Shown here in pieces: positions 15,235 through 25,548 of a stretch of DNA of 64,000 bases. Source of the stretch: Nitrospira sp. ST-bin5. GTDB lineage: Bacteria; Nitrospirota; Nitrospiria; Nitrospirales; Nitrospiraceae. Location of the stretch: the NCBI GenBank assembly GCA_002083555.1, contig MSXN01000008.1:131682-195681 (forward strand), given 5' to 3'. Positions within the stretch are counted from its first letter, which is position 1, and every line of letters begins with the position of its first letter. The position numbers and the translations under genes are program-made. The notes under the pieces were generated by a model. It ran no database searches and had not been told where the DNA came from. It was given only the letters and a program-made list of their open reading frames with translations.

Positions 15235-16257
15235 GGGGAGCCAGACTTCGATGTCGTACGTTTTGGCTGCTGAAAACCCCATATCTCCGGCGCAGAGTGT
15301 TACAACGCGATAGGGTAATCCTAATCCCTGCAAGATGCTTTCTGCGTGACCGGTGAGGCGTTCAAGCTCAGCTTGCGACTGGTCCGGAGGACAGAACGAG
15401 ACCAGTTCGACTTTGTTGAACTGGTGTAGTCTGATTAAGCCCCGGGTATCTTTCCCATAGGACCCGGCTTCGCGGCGGAAGCAGGGCGTATAGGCGGTGT
15501 AGCGGATGGGCAATACTTCTTCGTCCAGCAATTCATCCCGGTGGAGATTTGTGAGCGGCACTTCAGCTGTCGGGATGAGAAAATAGTCTTCGTCCTTCAG
15601 CCGGAATAGATCTTCTTCAAACTTAGGCAGTTGCCCCGTGCCGGTCATCGTTGCCCGATTGACCAGCAGCGGAGGGAGCACTTCCCGATACCCGTGCTGC
15701 GTCGTATGTCGGTCCAGCATGTAGTTGATGAGCGCGCGCTCAAGCTGGGCTCCGGCACCGGTCATGACGGCAAAGCGGGCACCGGCAAGCTTGGATGCCC
15801 GGTCGAAATCGAGAATGCCCAAAGCTTCACCGAGTTCCCAATGGGGCTTCGCCGAAAAATCGAAGGAGGGGCGGGTCCCCCATTGACGGATCTCGACATT
15901 CTCCGAGGCATCCTGTCCGGCCGGCACCGATTCATGTGGCACGTTGGGAATGCGCAAATTCAGATCGCCGAGAGACTCCTCAACGCCGCGTAGAGTGCCT
16001 TCAATCTCACGAATGCGATCGCCGAGCTGCTTCATTGAGGTCATGGCATCGTCAGCCGATTCTTTGGCCCGCTTTAACCGGGCAACCTCGTCAGAGCCTT
16101 TTTTGAGATCGCTCCGAAGCTGTTCCACCTGCATGGTCAGATTGCGGCGCTCCTCGACCAGCGTCTTCATGGTATCCCAGGGGACGTCGGTTCCCCGGCG
16201 GCCGAGGCGCTGGCGGATTGAGTCGAGATGGTCCCGTAGCTGGCGTAAATCGTACAC
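14974..16257 (-). CDS. serS: Seryl-tRNA synthetase
   Basis: Charges tRNA-Ser with serine in the cytoplasm. The GTG at 16257 is chosen because GAGGAG lies six bases upstream and the product then starts with the usual DLRQLRDHLD, giving 427 residues. The N-terminal antiparallel coiled coil (about 35-100) binds the long variable arm of tRNA-Ser. Class II motif 2 is seen in YGKDTRGLIRLHQFNKVELV and motif 3 in GLAVGRTLLAIL. It is followed by a tRNA-Ser gene, which probably shares its transcript. Confidence 0.95.
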   Translation of the reverse strand: MYDLRQLRDHLDSIRQRLGRRGTDVPWDTMKTLVEERRNLTMQVEQLRSDLKKGSDEVARLKRAKESADDAMTSMKQLGDRIREIEGTLRGVEESLGDLNLRIPNVPHESVPAGQDASENVEIRQWGTRPSFDFSAKPHWELGEALGILDFDRASKLAGARFAVMTGAGAQLERALINYMLDRHTTQHGYREVLPPLLVNRATMTGTGQLPKFEEDLFRLKDEDYFLIPTAEVPLTNLHRDELLDEEVLPIRYTAYTPCFRREAGSYGKDTRGLIRLHQFNKVELVSFCPPDQSQAELERLTGHAESILQGLGLPYRVVTLCAGDMGFSAAKTYDIEVWLPSQQHFREISSCSNFDAFQARRANIRYRTKGNKKDSKTEFVHTLNGSGLAVGRTLLAILENYQQADGSIVVPAPLRPYMGGLDCIRK

Positions 16258-16397
16258 GTGGTACTCCTCAGAAAGTTTGAGGAATCTAGCATCGGGTTTA
16301 GACAGAGTCAACGAAACGGATGATGTAACGTGCGGTGCAGCTGTGGAGTCGATTCCCGTGGATTGACAATCGCTATCCGTGTCGCCACGATAACACT

Positions 16398-17429
16398 ATG
16401 CGTATGGTCTCCAATCCTCCAAATCCATTTGAATCGTCTCATCGTGAATTGCTCGAGCCTGCCCCCACGGCAATAGTGGAGGTCTTTCACGACGCGAGCC
16501 GGGAGATTCTGAGTCGCAATGACAGCCCCGATCTGCCCTTTCGCTGGAGCGTCAATCCCTATCGCGGCTGTTTCCATGGTTGTGCCTATTGCTATGCGCG
16601 TCCTTCGCACGAGTATTGGGGATTCGGAGCAGGAACCGATTTTGAGTCCAAACTGGTGGTGAAGGAGGAGGCGGCAACTCTGTTGCGTCAGGCATTTGAG
16701 CGTTCGTCCTGGAAGGGCGAGCTGATCGTGTTTTCCGGAAATACCGATTGCTATCAGCCCCTGGAAGCTTCCTATGGGTTAACGCGAGCTTGTTTGGCGG
16801 TGTGTGCGGATTTTCGGAATCCGGTGGGGATTATTACGAAGGGCGCATTGGTGCTCCGTGATCTGGATGTGTTAACGAGGCTGCGTCAGCAATCCTGGAT
16901 ACGGGTCTACTTCAGCATTCCGTTTGCCGATGATGCCGTAGCCAGAAAGATGGAGCCGCATGCTCCTTCCGTTGGGAAGCGGTTTGAGGTCATGAAGGCG
17001 CTTTCTGATGCGGGGATTTCGACCGGCCTTTCAATCGCACCGGTGATTCCGGGTCTGAATGATGAGGCGATGCCCGAGCTGCTTGAGCGGGCCCGGGCTG
17101 CCGGCGCACGCACGGCGACGTTCAGCTTGTTGCGGCTCTCCGGTAGCGTCGAGCCCGTTTTTCTGGAACGAATCAAAGAAGCATTCCCGGACCGGTTCGC
17201 GAAAATCACCAATCGACTTCGCGAGGTGCGAGGGGGGCGGATTTCCGAATCAGCGTTCTTCGATCGCCACCATGGAACGGGAACCTATTGGCAGATGATC
17301 GAGCAGTTGTTTGAGGTGGCCAGTCGCCGGGCTGGCTTTGACCATGATGTTGAGGATGTGATCCCTGAGACCTTCCGGCGACCCGGCGGGGCGCAGACTA
17401 CTTTGTTCGACCAAGAGGAGGAAGGATGA
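16398..17429 (+). CDS. Radical SAM protein, SplB/PA0069 family
   Basis: The cluster-binding motif C58-x3-C62-x2-C65 (GCFHGCAYCYARP) places it in the radical SAM superfamily; the motif flank NPYRGC.HGC.YCYARP is that of the PA0069/SplB-like branch. The product is about 343 residues when started at ATG 16398; an ATG six bases later is also possible, and no strong ribosome-binding site decides. The target reaction is not known. The next gene, a rhodanese, overlaps by four bases (ATGA), so sulfur handling may be linked, which is inference. Confidence 0.85.
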   Translation: MRMVSNPPNPFESSHRELLEPAPTAIVEVFHDASREILSRNDSPDLPFRWSVNPYRGCFHGCAYCYARPSHEYWGFGAGTDFESKLVVKEEAATLLRQAFERSSWKGELIVFSGNTDCYQPLEASYGLTRACLAVCADFRNPVGIITKGALVLRDLDVLTRLRQQSWIRVYFSIPFADDAVARKMEPHAPSVGKRFEVMKALSDAGISTGLSIAPVIPGLNDEAMPELLERARAAGARTATFSLLRLSGSVEPVFLERIKEAFPDRFAKITNRLREVRGGRISESAFFDRHHGTGTYWQMIEQLFEVASRRAGFDHDVEDVIPETFRRPGGAQTTLFDQEEEG

Positions 17430-17806
17430 AGCACAATCCCGGGTTTCTGAAAATAGTGGACCAAGCCAGGGCACGCGTCAAGGAATGTACGGTGGCGGAT
17501 GTACAGAGCCGCATGGCTCGCGGTGAGACGTTTCACTTCATCGACGTACGGGAAGACCATGAGTTTGCGAAGGATCGCGCCAAGGGGGCTTGTCATCTGG
17601 GCAAGGGGATTATCGAGCGTGATATTGAAACAATGATTCCTGGAAAGCAGGCAGCGATTGTGTTGTATTGCGGAGGCGGCTTTCGTTCAGTGTTGGCGGC
17701 GGACGCTCTGCAGCAGATGGGCTATACGAACGTGGTCTCGATGGATGGGGGAATCAAGGCTTGGAGAGAGGCCGGCTATCCGCTTGAAGCCGGACAGCCA
17801 GCCTAG
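17426..17806 (+). CDS. Rhodanese-domain sulfurtransferase
   Basis: A 126-residue single rhodanese domain with the FIDVRE motif (residues 38-43), the active-site loop YCGGGFRS with Cys82, and the C-terminal GGIKAWREAGYP. It would transfer sulfane sulfur between carriers. No signal peptide is present, so it is cytoplasmic. It overlaps the radical SAM gene and is translationally coupled to it. Confidence 0.9.
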   Translation: MKHNPGFLKIVDQARARVKECTVADVQSRMARGETFHFIDVREDHEFAKDRAKGACHLGKGIIERDIETMIPGKQAAIVLYCGGGFRSVLAADALQQMGYTNVVSMDGGIKAWREAGYPLEAGQPA

Positions 17807-17816
17807 CCCGAAAACG

Positions 17817-18368
17817 CTATTTGTTCACGCGGTCGAATTCTTTAATGACCTGGTCGGTAAGATCAACAGTGTCCTTATTGTAGATGACGATTTTCACGGT
17901 CTGTTCGCTCCCGCGGTCGACCACGATCGAGAAGCCTCCCTTCTCGGCCACCGTTTGTGTGGCTGAGCCGATACGCTTCATGTAGTCGTCGACGAGTTCT
18001 TTCTGCTTGCCCTGAAGTTCCTGATTAAATTCCTGCGCGCGCTTTTGGTAGTCCTGGATTCTCGTCCGGAACTGCGCTTCTTTGTCCTTCTTCTCGGCCT
18101 CGCTCAACTTGGCGAGCTGTTCTTTGAGCTGCTTTTCATAATTCCGCAATTCCTCTTCGTCCCGTGAGAGCAATTTTTGTCTCGTGGTGACGTATTCCTT
18201 GAGTCCATCGAGGGCTTTCTTGCCGGCTTTGGATTTCTCAAGGACCATCTGCGGGTCAACGACACCCATTTTGAAGGCGTCAGCCGCCTGCACGGACGTC
18301 GAGAGCGGTCCCAGCAGCAGAGAGAAGAGGGCGGTCACGATAATCGTCTGTACGACGGGGATGCGCAT
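17817..18368 (-). CDS. OmpH/Skp-like periplasmic chaperone
   Basis: The start at 18368 has AAGGAG upstream and gives a signal peptide with a cleavage site after SVQA. The mature protein has the Skp layout: a short strand region (KMGVVDPQMVLEKSKAGKKA), a long coiled coil from about residue 60 to 125, and a closing beta segment with GFSIVVDRGS and TVDLTDQVIKEFD. Skp trimers hold unfolded outer-membrane proteins in the periplasm. It is convergent with the rhodanese gene with only ten bases between them. No bamA or lpxD is adjacent. Confidence 0.8.
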   Translation of the reverse strand: MRIPVVQTIIVTALFSLLLGPLSTSVQAADAFKMGVVDPQMVLEKSKAGKKALDGLKEYVTTRQKLLSRDEEELRNYEKQLKEQLAKLSEAEKKDKEAQFRTRIQDYQKRAQEFNQELQGKQKELVDDYMKRIGSATQTVAEKGGFSIVVDRGSEQTVKIVIYNKDTVDLTDQVIKEFDRVNK

Positions 18369-18464
18369 ATGAACACTCCTTAGGCTAAGCATGACACGGA
18401 TGTGCGAGTAAGCGTCGGTCAGAATAACGAGGCGATGAGGGCCTGTCAAGGCAGTGCGAAGGGG

Positions 18465-20039
18465 CTAGACGAAATAGCGACTGGTGTCGAATTGATGCTC
18501 CGTATTGTCGATGAGCCGCACGATGCTGTGACGATAGTCGCCGGATGCATCTTTGCTGGTGAGGTCCAGTTCCGGGCCGCTATCCATCAGGTTCCCTTCG
18601 GGATCGGCAATGACTTTCACCAGTGGTCGTTCGGCATCGGCTCGCTCGACCGCAGGTTTGAGGACGACGGCCAGCTCGTCGGTATTCAGCATGACGAGAC
18701 TGCCGATAGGGACGATGCCGACGCAGTTGACGAATAGCTTCAAGAGCGTTGCGTCAAAACTTTTCCCCGACTTGCCGAACATGATGTTCAGCACCTTGGA
18801 GGGCGACATCGGTTCGCGCCGGTACACGCGTGAGGAGGTCATGGCGTCGTAACAGTCGGCAATCATCAGGATGCGACCGGTGAGCGACAGTTTCCAGGGC
18901 GTCTTCAACTTGGGATAGCCGGAGTAATCGAGATTCATGTGATGCTCGAATGAGGCGGCGGCCATGCGGGCAGGGAGATTGGTAATTCCACGCAACTCCG
19001 CGAGGCTCAGTACGCCTTCGGTCGGATGATTCCGCATCGCGACCCATTCTTCGTCGGAAAACTCGCCGGGCTTATTCAGGACTTCGAGGGGGATCGTCGA
19101 TTTGCCCATGTCGTGAAACAGCGCGGCCAATCCGAGATCCGCCAGCGCAACCTTGGGATAGCCGGTGCGGTTGGCCAAGGCAATCGAGAGCAAGGAGACG
19201 TTGACCGAGTGGTTGTGCGTGTATTGATCGTGGCATCGCAGGGTGGTCAATCCCAAGAGGGTGGCCTCGTCCTGCATCATCAAGTCCACGATGTTCTGGA
19301 TGGCTCGCTTCGCCTGCTTGAAGTTGACCGTGCCGCCATCCCGCACAGACTTCTCGAGCCCCCCGACGGCGCTCGCGGCTTTGGCGTAGGCATTCTTGGA
19401 CTGGATCTTATGTTGAACTTTCGGGTCCGTGGTGGTCTCGCCGGGTTTCCCCGAACCGGATCCGGTATTGAGATCCTCGTGGAGCTCCAACTCGCGAGGA
19501 TCCTCCAAGTCGATGCCGTTGACTTCGCGCGCTTTCAGCTCTTGCCGAAAGTCGTCCATGGATTTTGTGGTGGGATCCAAGCTGACGAAGAGATAAGCGA
19601 ATTCCCGAAGGTCCTTCGATGCCACGGCGGAACCAAATGTCAGGCCGCCGATTTTCCACTTGTTCAGTGAATCGATGATGCTGCCGATGACGGCCATCTG
19701 TTGGGCGTTGACTTTCAGATGGCTTTCGCCGAGGAACAGGAAGTCGTTTTGCAACCGGAGGGTGACGGGCTGGTCGTGGGCCAGGGTTTGAATCAGCGTG
19801 AGCATGGTTTCAACGGGCTTGTCCAGCGCGGCGTTCGTCCGGCCATGAATTTTTGAGGTCTTGATGAGCGTGTTGAGTTGCGTAATCAGCTGGAAGCCCA
19901 GCATGACGAGTTGCTGGTCGAGAATGTCGCCGGCCTCGGATCCGTGGCCGATTTTCTGCGACAGAGATTTTTCGTGGGTCAGCAGCGGCTGAGTCTGGTC
20001 GTCCTTGGCGGCGGGCTGAACGAGCTTGAAGTCACTCAC
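18465..20039 (-). CDS. HD-GYP domain phosphodiesterase
   Basis: A 524-residue cytoplasmic protein. The C-terminal half has an HD-GYP domain: H-D-Q-Y-T-HNHSVNV, LFHDMGKS, FEHHMNLDYSGYP and ADCYDAMTSSR. The GYP motif is present as GYP after a loop with tyrosine in place of the usual glycine. The N-terminal half is helical with no known domain and may sense a signal. HD-GYP proteins hydrolyse cyclic di-GMP to GMP. The start overlaps the end of the HEAT-repeat gene by four bases, so the pair is coupled. Confidence 0.85.
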   Translation of the reverse strand: MSDFKLVQPAAKDDQTQPLLTHEKSLSQKIGHGSEAGDILDQQLVMLGFQLITQLNTLIKTSKIHGRTNAALDKPVETMLTLIQTLAHDQPVTLRLQNDFLFLGESHLKVNAQQMAVIGSIIDSLNKWKIGGLTFGSAVASKDLREFAYLFVSLDPTTKSMDDFRQELKAREVNGIDLEDPRELELHEDLNTGSGSGKPGETTTDPKVQHKIQSKNAYAKAASAVGGLEKSVRDGGTVNFKQAKRAIQNIVDLMMQDEATLLGLTTLRCHDQYTHNHSVNVSLLSIALANRTGYPKVALADLGLAALFHDMGKSTIPLEVLNKPGEFSDEEWVAMRNHPTEGVLSLAELRGITNLPARMAAASFEHHMNLDYSGYPKLKTPWKLSLTGRILMIADCYDAMTSSRVYRREPMSPSKVLNIMFGKSGKSFDATLLKLFVNCVGIVPIGSLVMLNTDELAVVLKPAVERADAERPLVKVIADPEGNLMDSGPELDLTSKDASGDYRHSIVRLIDNTEHQFDTSRYFV

Positions 20040-21832
20040 GGGGCGTCCTCATGTAACGTGGGTTGAGGCGTGCTTGCCTTGGACTGCTTCTGCAGTTGCG
20101 AGATCGCCATGGTGCAGGCCTGGCGAACCGCGGCGCTTCCTTTTTTCTTTCCGAGCTCTAAGGTGGCGATTGCAGCGGGGGTGGCCAGTTTTCCGAGGGC
20201 GTCGGCGGCCAGCACGGCACATTCCTCTTTCTTCTTCCTGTTGGTCCAGGCCCATTCGGTGAAGAGGCCCTGCCAATAGGGAATGGCTTCATCTCCGCAG
20301 GTGGCGCGGATCGCTTGGTACAGTCCGCGCTTTTCGCTCAATGGGCGTTCCAGAAATGTGTCGTCGGAGAGGATCGGGGTCCACTGGGGAAACGGAGCGG
20401 CATATTGTCCCGTAGCCAACAATTTCAATGCGGCGATACGAACAGTATCATCGGCATCGGACAGGCAGAGGATGAGTCTGGCGCCGTTGCCGTTAGGCCT
20501 GAGCAGACCGAATATCCGGATCGCTTCCTTGCGGACCTGCGCATCCGGATACCGCAGGAGTTTTTCAACCGCTTCGGTGAATATCGGATTGTTCCACTTG
20601 GCGACGATGGCCAGAAGATTTCTGACATAGACCGGTCGTCGGTCGGTAAGGCCGCGAATCAACGGTTCGGGGTGGTCTTTGGCTAAGGTTTGGAGCGTTT
20701 CCGCCACAATCGCCTGATGGGCGGCGTGCTCAAGGTTTGCCATCAGTGAGCAGAGGAGGGACACGGCGTCAGAGCCCATGAGAAGGAGCACGGTCGAGAG
20801 TCCTTCGGTGTTGGGGTTCGGCGTCCGATTCAGGTACGACTCGATGGCCTTGATGTGTTCCGGTTTGCCCAGGCCGGTCAGGAGGGTGGCCAGCTGTTGC
20901 TTATGGGCTTCGGCGATATCCGGACGGACTGCCTCGGTTTCGTGGAGGATGCTGAGGACGGATTCAAGTACGGCCCATTTCCCCGCTTGAAAGAGAGCTG
21001 TGATGACGTGGCCCCAGAGGGAGAAGAGTTTGGTCAGCAGGGCCGGAGATTGTTCCGACGCCAGAATCGCCGTGAGCACGTCCAGGATATAGGACGTACT
21101 GTCTTGCTGGTTTTCCTGTTCGATTTCTTTGGCCAGCGCGGCGAGTTCGGCTTCCGTGACCTCGTAGCCCACCAGGCCAGACTGGAATCGCGCTTTTTGC
21201 TGGGCAGCACTTTGGGTCTCGCTACTCCCGGATTGCGCGTTGTGCTTCTTGCGTTCTTGATCGAGCAGTTCCCGCAGGGTTGAGTCTGATGTCGTGAGAG
21301 GATCCAGCTTCAGGAAGGCGTCCGATCCTCCCGACGCTTTCGCGATTTCTTCCGCCGTCACCAGCGTCAGAGCGGCCATGTTTTTTTGCCAGAGGCGGGT
21401 GACGATGTCGTCGTCGTTCTCTTTGTCCTGGCTTGCCCAAAGGGCATCGAGGAAAAACGACAGGTCTTCCTGAGTCAATCCTTGATGGAGCACGAGTTCG
21501 CGGATACCGTCGGCGTAGAGTTTGAAGGCGAGATTCTCGCTGCCCCCCTCTTTTTCGGCCTGGTAGACGACCTCGTCTTTGCAGAGCAACTCCGAACGTG
21601 TGACGAGAAAGGTAAGTTTGGCGTAGGTGCCGAGATGATTGGAAAGCTCTTCGAAGAGCTGCTGGGAAAATTTCAGCGCTACCGGATTGCCGGCTCCGTA
21701 GGTGCGATTGGATTTGGCGGTCTTATCGAGAAGCTTTAAGACGCGCTTGACCGAGGCGACCTCAGGATCTTCCGTTCCCTTAGCCGCGACTGCGGCTGCC
21801 ATCATCTCTTGTGCGGCCTTGAGATCAGACAT
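20036..21832 (-). CDS. HEAT-repeat protein coupled to the HD-GYP gene
   Basis: The start at 21832 (MSDLKAAQEM) is preferred over an upstream in-frame site because it matches a normal N-terminus. The 598-residue product is almost wholly helical; the second half has HEAT-type repeats, for instance DAQVRKEAIRIFGLL and DDTVRIAALKLLATG. Both this protein and the HD-GYP protein have a similar N-terminal section about sampling (LLDKTAKSNRTYG vs LIKTSKIHGRTNA), suggesting a shared domain. It could be a scaffold or partner for the phosphodiesterase. Confidence 0.65.
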   Translation of the reverse strand: MSDLKAAQEMMAAAVAAKGTEDPEVASVKRVLKLLDKTAKSNRTYGAGNPVALKFSQQLFEELSNHLGTYAKLTFLVTRSELLCKDEVVYQAEKEGGSENLAFKLYADGIRELVLHQGLTQEDLSFFLDALWASQDKENDDDIVTRLWQKNMAALTLVTAEEIAKASGGSDAFLKLDPLTTSDSTLRELLDQERKKHNAQSGSSETQSAAQQKARFQSGLVGYEVTEAELAALAKEIEQENQQDSTSYILDVLTAILASEQSPALLTKLFSLWGHVITALFQAGKWAVLESVLSILHETEAVRPDIAEAHKQQLATLLTGLGKPEHIKAIESYLNRTPNPNTEGLSTVLLLMGSDAVSLLCSLMANLEHAAHQAIVAETLQTLAKDHPEPLIRGLTDRRPVYVRNLLAIVAKWNNPIFTEAVEKLLRYPDAQVRKEAIRIFGLLRPNGNGARLILCLSDADDTVRIAALKLLATGQYAAPFPQWTPILSDDTFLERPLSEKRGLYQAIRATCGDEAIPYWQGLFTEWAWTNRKKKEECAVLAADALGKLATPAAIATLELGKKKGSAAVRQACTMAISQLQKQSKASTPQPTLHEDAP

Positions 21833-21962
21833 AGTGATACACCTATCGGGAGGTCGAGAATTCGTCAAGGAAATCAGCATTCTCGACTAGCTGAACTCAC
21901 GAAGGATTGTACGAGTGCCATGGCTTGTCAGACCTGTAGGCGGTCAGTACAATTGCTCCACG

Positions 21963-22604
21963 ATGACCTCAATGCCGCCTGTTCGGATCATCTGCTTCGG
22001 TGATAGCCTGACCGCGGGGTTCCAATCTCCCACCAGAGAAAACCCTCAAGGCGGTTCCACGCCCTATGGAGAATCACTGCAAGAAAGAATCGGATCGGCC
22101 GGGCAAGTGTCTGTCAGCGGGATCTGCGGCGAACTCACGGGGGAAATGGTCATGCGATTCCGGAGGGATGTCCTGGCGCATGAACCCCAGTATGTTGTGA
22201 TTTTAGGCGGAACGAACGACTTGGGGTGGAACGGCCCGACGCATGAAACCATGCGCAATCTAGTGAAGATGTACGAGCAGACCCTGGCTGCCGGAGGAGT
22301 GCCGGTGCCTGTAACGGTGCCGTCTTTGCGCGTCGAGGATGCAGGCAACAGTCGGGAAGGAATGGACTGGGTCGCCGGTCATTTAGAGCGGCGGTATGAG
22401 CTGAATGGGCTGATTCTCGACTATGGTCGAACGAAGAATCTCACCGCCGTCGATCTCTTCACCGCCACAGCTGAGCCTGAGACGAATCTGTTAGCCCGTG
22501 AATATTCTAACGATGGATTGCACCTCACCACCGCCGGCTATCGCCTCTTTGCCGATATCGTCTATCGACAAGTCCTTCAACCGGTCTTGCCAAAACCCTC
22601 GTAG
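21963..22604 (+). CDS. SGNH/GDSL-family hydrolase
   Basis: Esterase or lipase fold with the catalytic serine in FGDSLTAG (S15), the oxyanion residues in GGTNDL, and the D-x-x-H pair in NDGLHLTTAGY near the C-terminus. No signal peptide is seen, so it is cytoplasmic. The start at 21963 is the closest to the domain; 21972 would also work. The substrate is unknown. It is followed by a thioredoxin-like gene five bases on. Confidence 0.85.
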   Translation: MTSMPPVRIICFGDSLTAGFQSPTRENPQGGSTPYGESLQERIGSAGQVSVSGICGELTGEMVMRFRRDVLAHEPQYVVILGGTNDLGWNGPTHETMRNLVKMYEQTLAAGGVPVPVTVPSLRVEDAGNSREGMDWVAGHLERRYELNGLILDYGRTKNLTAVDLFTATAEPETNLLAREYSNDGLHLTTAGYRLFADIVYRQVLQPVLPKPS

Positions 22605-22609
22605 CTCCG

Positions 22610-22933
22610 ATGTTCTCACGCCTTCACCCGGTGACCGACGCAGATTTCGACCGGGTGGTCGAACGTGCCACGGTTCCGGTGCTCGTCGAGTTCTGGAAGC
22701 CGGGCTGCGGCCATTGCCAATCCTTGATGAAGGAATTGGAGCTGTTGCAGGATGAACTTGGAGAGAAAGTTCTGGTCCTCACCATGAACGTCGACGACAA
22801 CTTTCAGATTCCAGCCGAGTTAGAAGTATTCTCGCTTCCGGCCCTTGCCCTCTATCGCAACGGATTGTTCGAGCGGTTCATCGGCGGGCTGGGGAAGAAG
22901 GCGGAAATCCTGCGGCAACTTCAGAACGGTTGA
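22610..22933 (+). CDS. Thioredoxin-like protein with CGHC active site
   Basis: A 107-residue thioredoxin fold with the active site W-K-P-G-C33-G-H-C36, a cis-proline segment (FSLPALALYRNG) and the closing helix. The CGHC motif is more oxidising than the classical CGPC, closer to protein disulfide isomerase. No signal peptide, so probably cytosolic. It sits five bases after the SGNH hydrolase gene and ends eight bases before the convergent zwf gene. Confidence 0.85.
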   Translation: MFSRLHPVTDADFDRVVERATVPVLVEFWKPGCGHCQSLMKELELLQDELGEKVLVLTMNVDDNFQIPAELEVFSLPALALYRNGLFERFIGGLGKKAEILRQLQNG

Positions 22934-22940
22934 GAATGGC

Positions 22941-24485
22941 CTAGAGCGTCCGCCAGGAGCGGCCGTCGTTTTGAATGAGGCGGTCGGCTTCGACCGGTCC
23001 CCAGGTGCCGGCTTGGTACTCGGGGAGCCAGCGTTGGCCGGATTGCTGCCAGCCTTCGAGGATCTGAGTGATCCAGGCCCAGGAGGCTTCCACGGCGTCG
23101 CGCCGCATGAAGCGTGAGGCGTCGCCGGCCATCACGTCCAAGAGCAGCCGTTCATACGCCTCAGGCGACGGTCTGCCGAACACTTCTCCATATTTGAAAT
23201 TCATCTCAACCGGGTGGGTCTGCGCTCGCGTCCCGGGCACGCGTGAGACGATGCGGAGCGACAACCCTTCTTCCGGCTGGATGCGGAGCGTCAGGACATT
23301 CGGTGCCTGTGGCGATAGCCCGTTGGCGTTGAAGAGAATTTGAGGAATGTCTTTGAACTGCACTGCCACTTCGCTTGCGCGGAGGGGCAACGCTTTCCCG
23401 GTGCGCAGGTAAAACGGCACGCCGGACCAGCGCCAGTTTTCGACGAAACATTTCACGGCGACATAGGTTTCCGTGGTCGAGGTAGGGTTCACGCCTTTCT
23501 CCCGACGATAGCCCGGCACTGGTTCGCCGTGGGCGGTTCCTTCGGTGTATTGCGCGCGCGCCGTAAAGGTTTCGACATCTTTGCCGGTGATGGGGCGCAG
23601 GCAGCGGAGCACTTCCATCTTGGCGTTGCGGACGACATCCGGGTCGAGCGAGTAGGGCGGCTCCATCGCGACCAGGCAGAGCAGTTGGAGTATGTGGTTT
23701 TGAACCATGTCGCGCAATGCGCCGGCTTCCTCGTAATAGCTGGCTCTGGTGCCGACGCCTTCGGCTTCGCTCACCGTGATCTGGACGTGGTCGATGTGCT
23801 GATGGTTCCAGATCGGTTCGAAAATGCTGTTGGCGAACCGCACGACCATCAGGTTCTGGACGGTTTCTTTGCCCAGGTAGTGGTCGATCCGGAAGATCTG
23901 CGACTCGTCGAACACGCGTCCGGTGACGGCATTGATCTCTTGGGCCGATTTCAAATCGCGTCCGACCGGTTTTTCGACAATAATGCGGGCATAAGACGTT
24001 TGCCCACCGGCCTTCGTTGCAAGGCCCGATGACGAGAGTCCTTCGCAGACTGGGGTGAACGAACTGGGTGGAATGCTGAGATAGAAGACGCGGTTGCCCG
24101 GTAACTGAAGCGTGCGCTCAAGTTCTTCGGCGCGGGCTTTCAGCTTGGCATAGGTATTCGGATCGTCATTTTCACCGGCCATGTAGAACAGGTGACTGGC
24201 AAAAGCGGTCCACGTATCTTCGATGAGCGCCTGGCGGGAGTGCTTCACCACACCGTCGCGCACGGTCGCGCGAAATTCTTCGTCGCTCATCGACTTGCGG
24301 CCGAGTCCGAGCACGACAAAGTTCGACGGCATCAACCCGTCCAGCAGCAGGTTGTAGAGCGCCGGGATCAACCGGCGTTTGGCGAGATCGCCCGATCCTC
24401 CGAAGATGACGAGTGTCGTCGGCTCGACGGGAGGGAGGGTCTCCTGCGACGGACTGATCTCAATGCGTGATTGTGATGTGGGCAT
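22941..24485 (-). CDS. zwf: Glucose-6-phosphate 1-dehydrogenase
   Basis: First enzyme of the oxidative pentose phosphate pathway: oxidises glucose 6-phosphate to 6-phosphogluconolactone with NADP+. The 514-residue product has the nucleotide fold VIFGGSGDLAKRRLIPALY, the signature RIDHYLGKE, and later EKPVGRD. It follows a 6-phosphogluconate dehydrogenase gene in the same direction after 26 bases. No 6-phosphogluconolactonase gene is adjacent. Confidence 0.95.
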   Translation of the reverse strand: MPTSQSRIEISPSQETLPPVEPTTLVIFGGSGDLAKRRLIPALYNLLLDGLMPSNFVVLGLGRKSMSDEEFRATVRDGVVKHSRQALIEDTWTAFASHLFYMAGENDDPNTYAKLKARAEELERTLQLPGNRVFYLSIPPSSFTPVCEGLSSSGLATKAGGQTSYARIIVEKPVGRDLKSAQEINAVTGRVFDESQIFRIDHYLGKETVQNLMVVRFANSIFEPIWNHQHIDHVQITVSEAEGVGTRASYYEEAGALRDMVQNHILQLLCLVAMEPPYSLDPDVVRNAKMEVLRCLRPITGKDVETFTARAQYTEGTAHGEPVPGYRREKGVNPTSTTETYVAVKCFVENWRWSGVPFYLRTGKALPLRASEVAVQFKDIPQILFNANGLSPQAPNVLTLRIQPEEGLSLRIVSRVPGTRAQTHPVEMNFKYGEVFGRPSPEAYERLLLDVMAGDASRFMRRDAVEASWAWITQILEGWQQSGQRWLPEYQAGTWGPVEADRLIQNDGRSWRTL

Positions 24486-24511
24486 TCAGGGCTCGCTCCT
24501 CGTGACGGGCG

Positions 24512-25405
<894 letters not shown>

Positions 25406-25548
25406 AACGACTCCTTGGCATCCGTGCCGAGAACGGACGTGAGCGGTGAATCGATGCATAACAGGAACGTGAGGGATCCGTTCCCATGTCCTGTGACGGT
25501 TCGAATTCTTGCAACTGCAGGGGGTCCCGGTCCGCTAGATAGAGGGTG

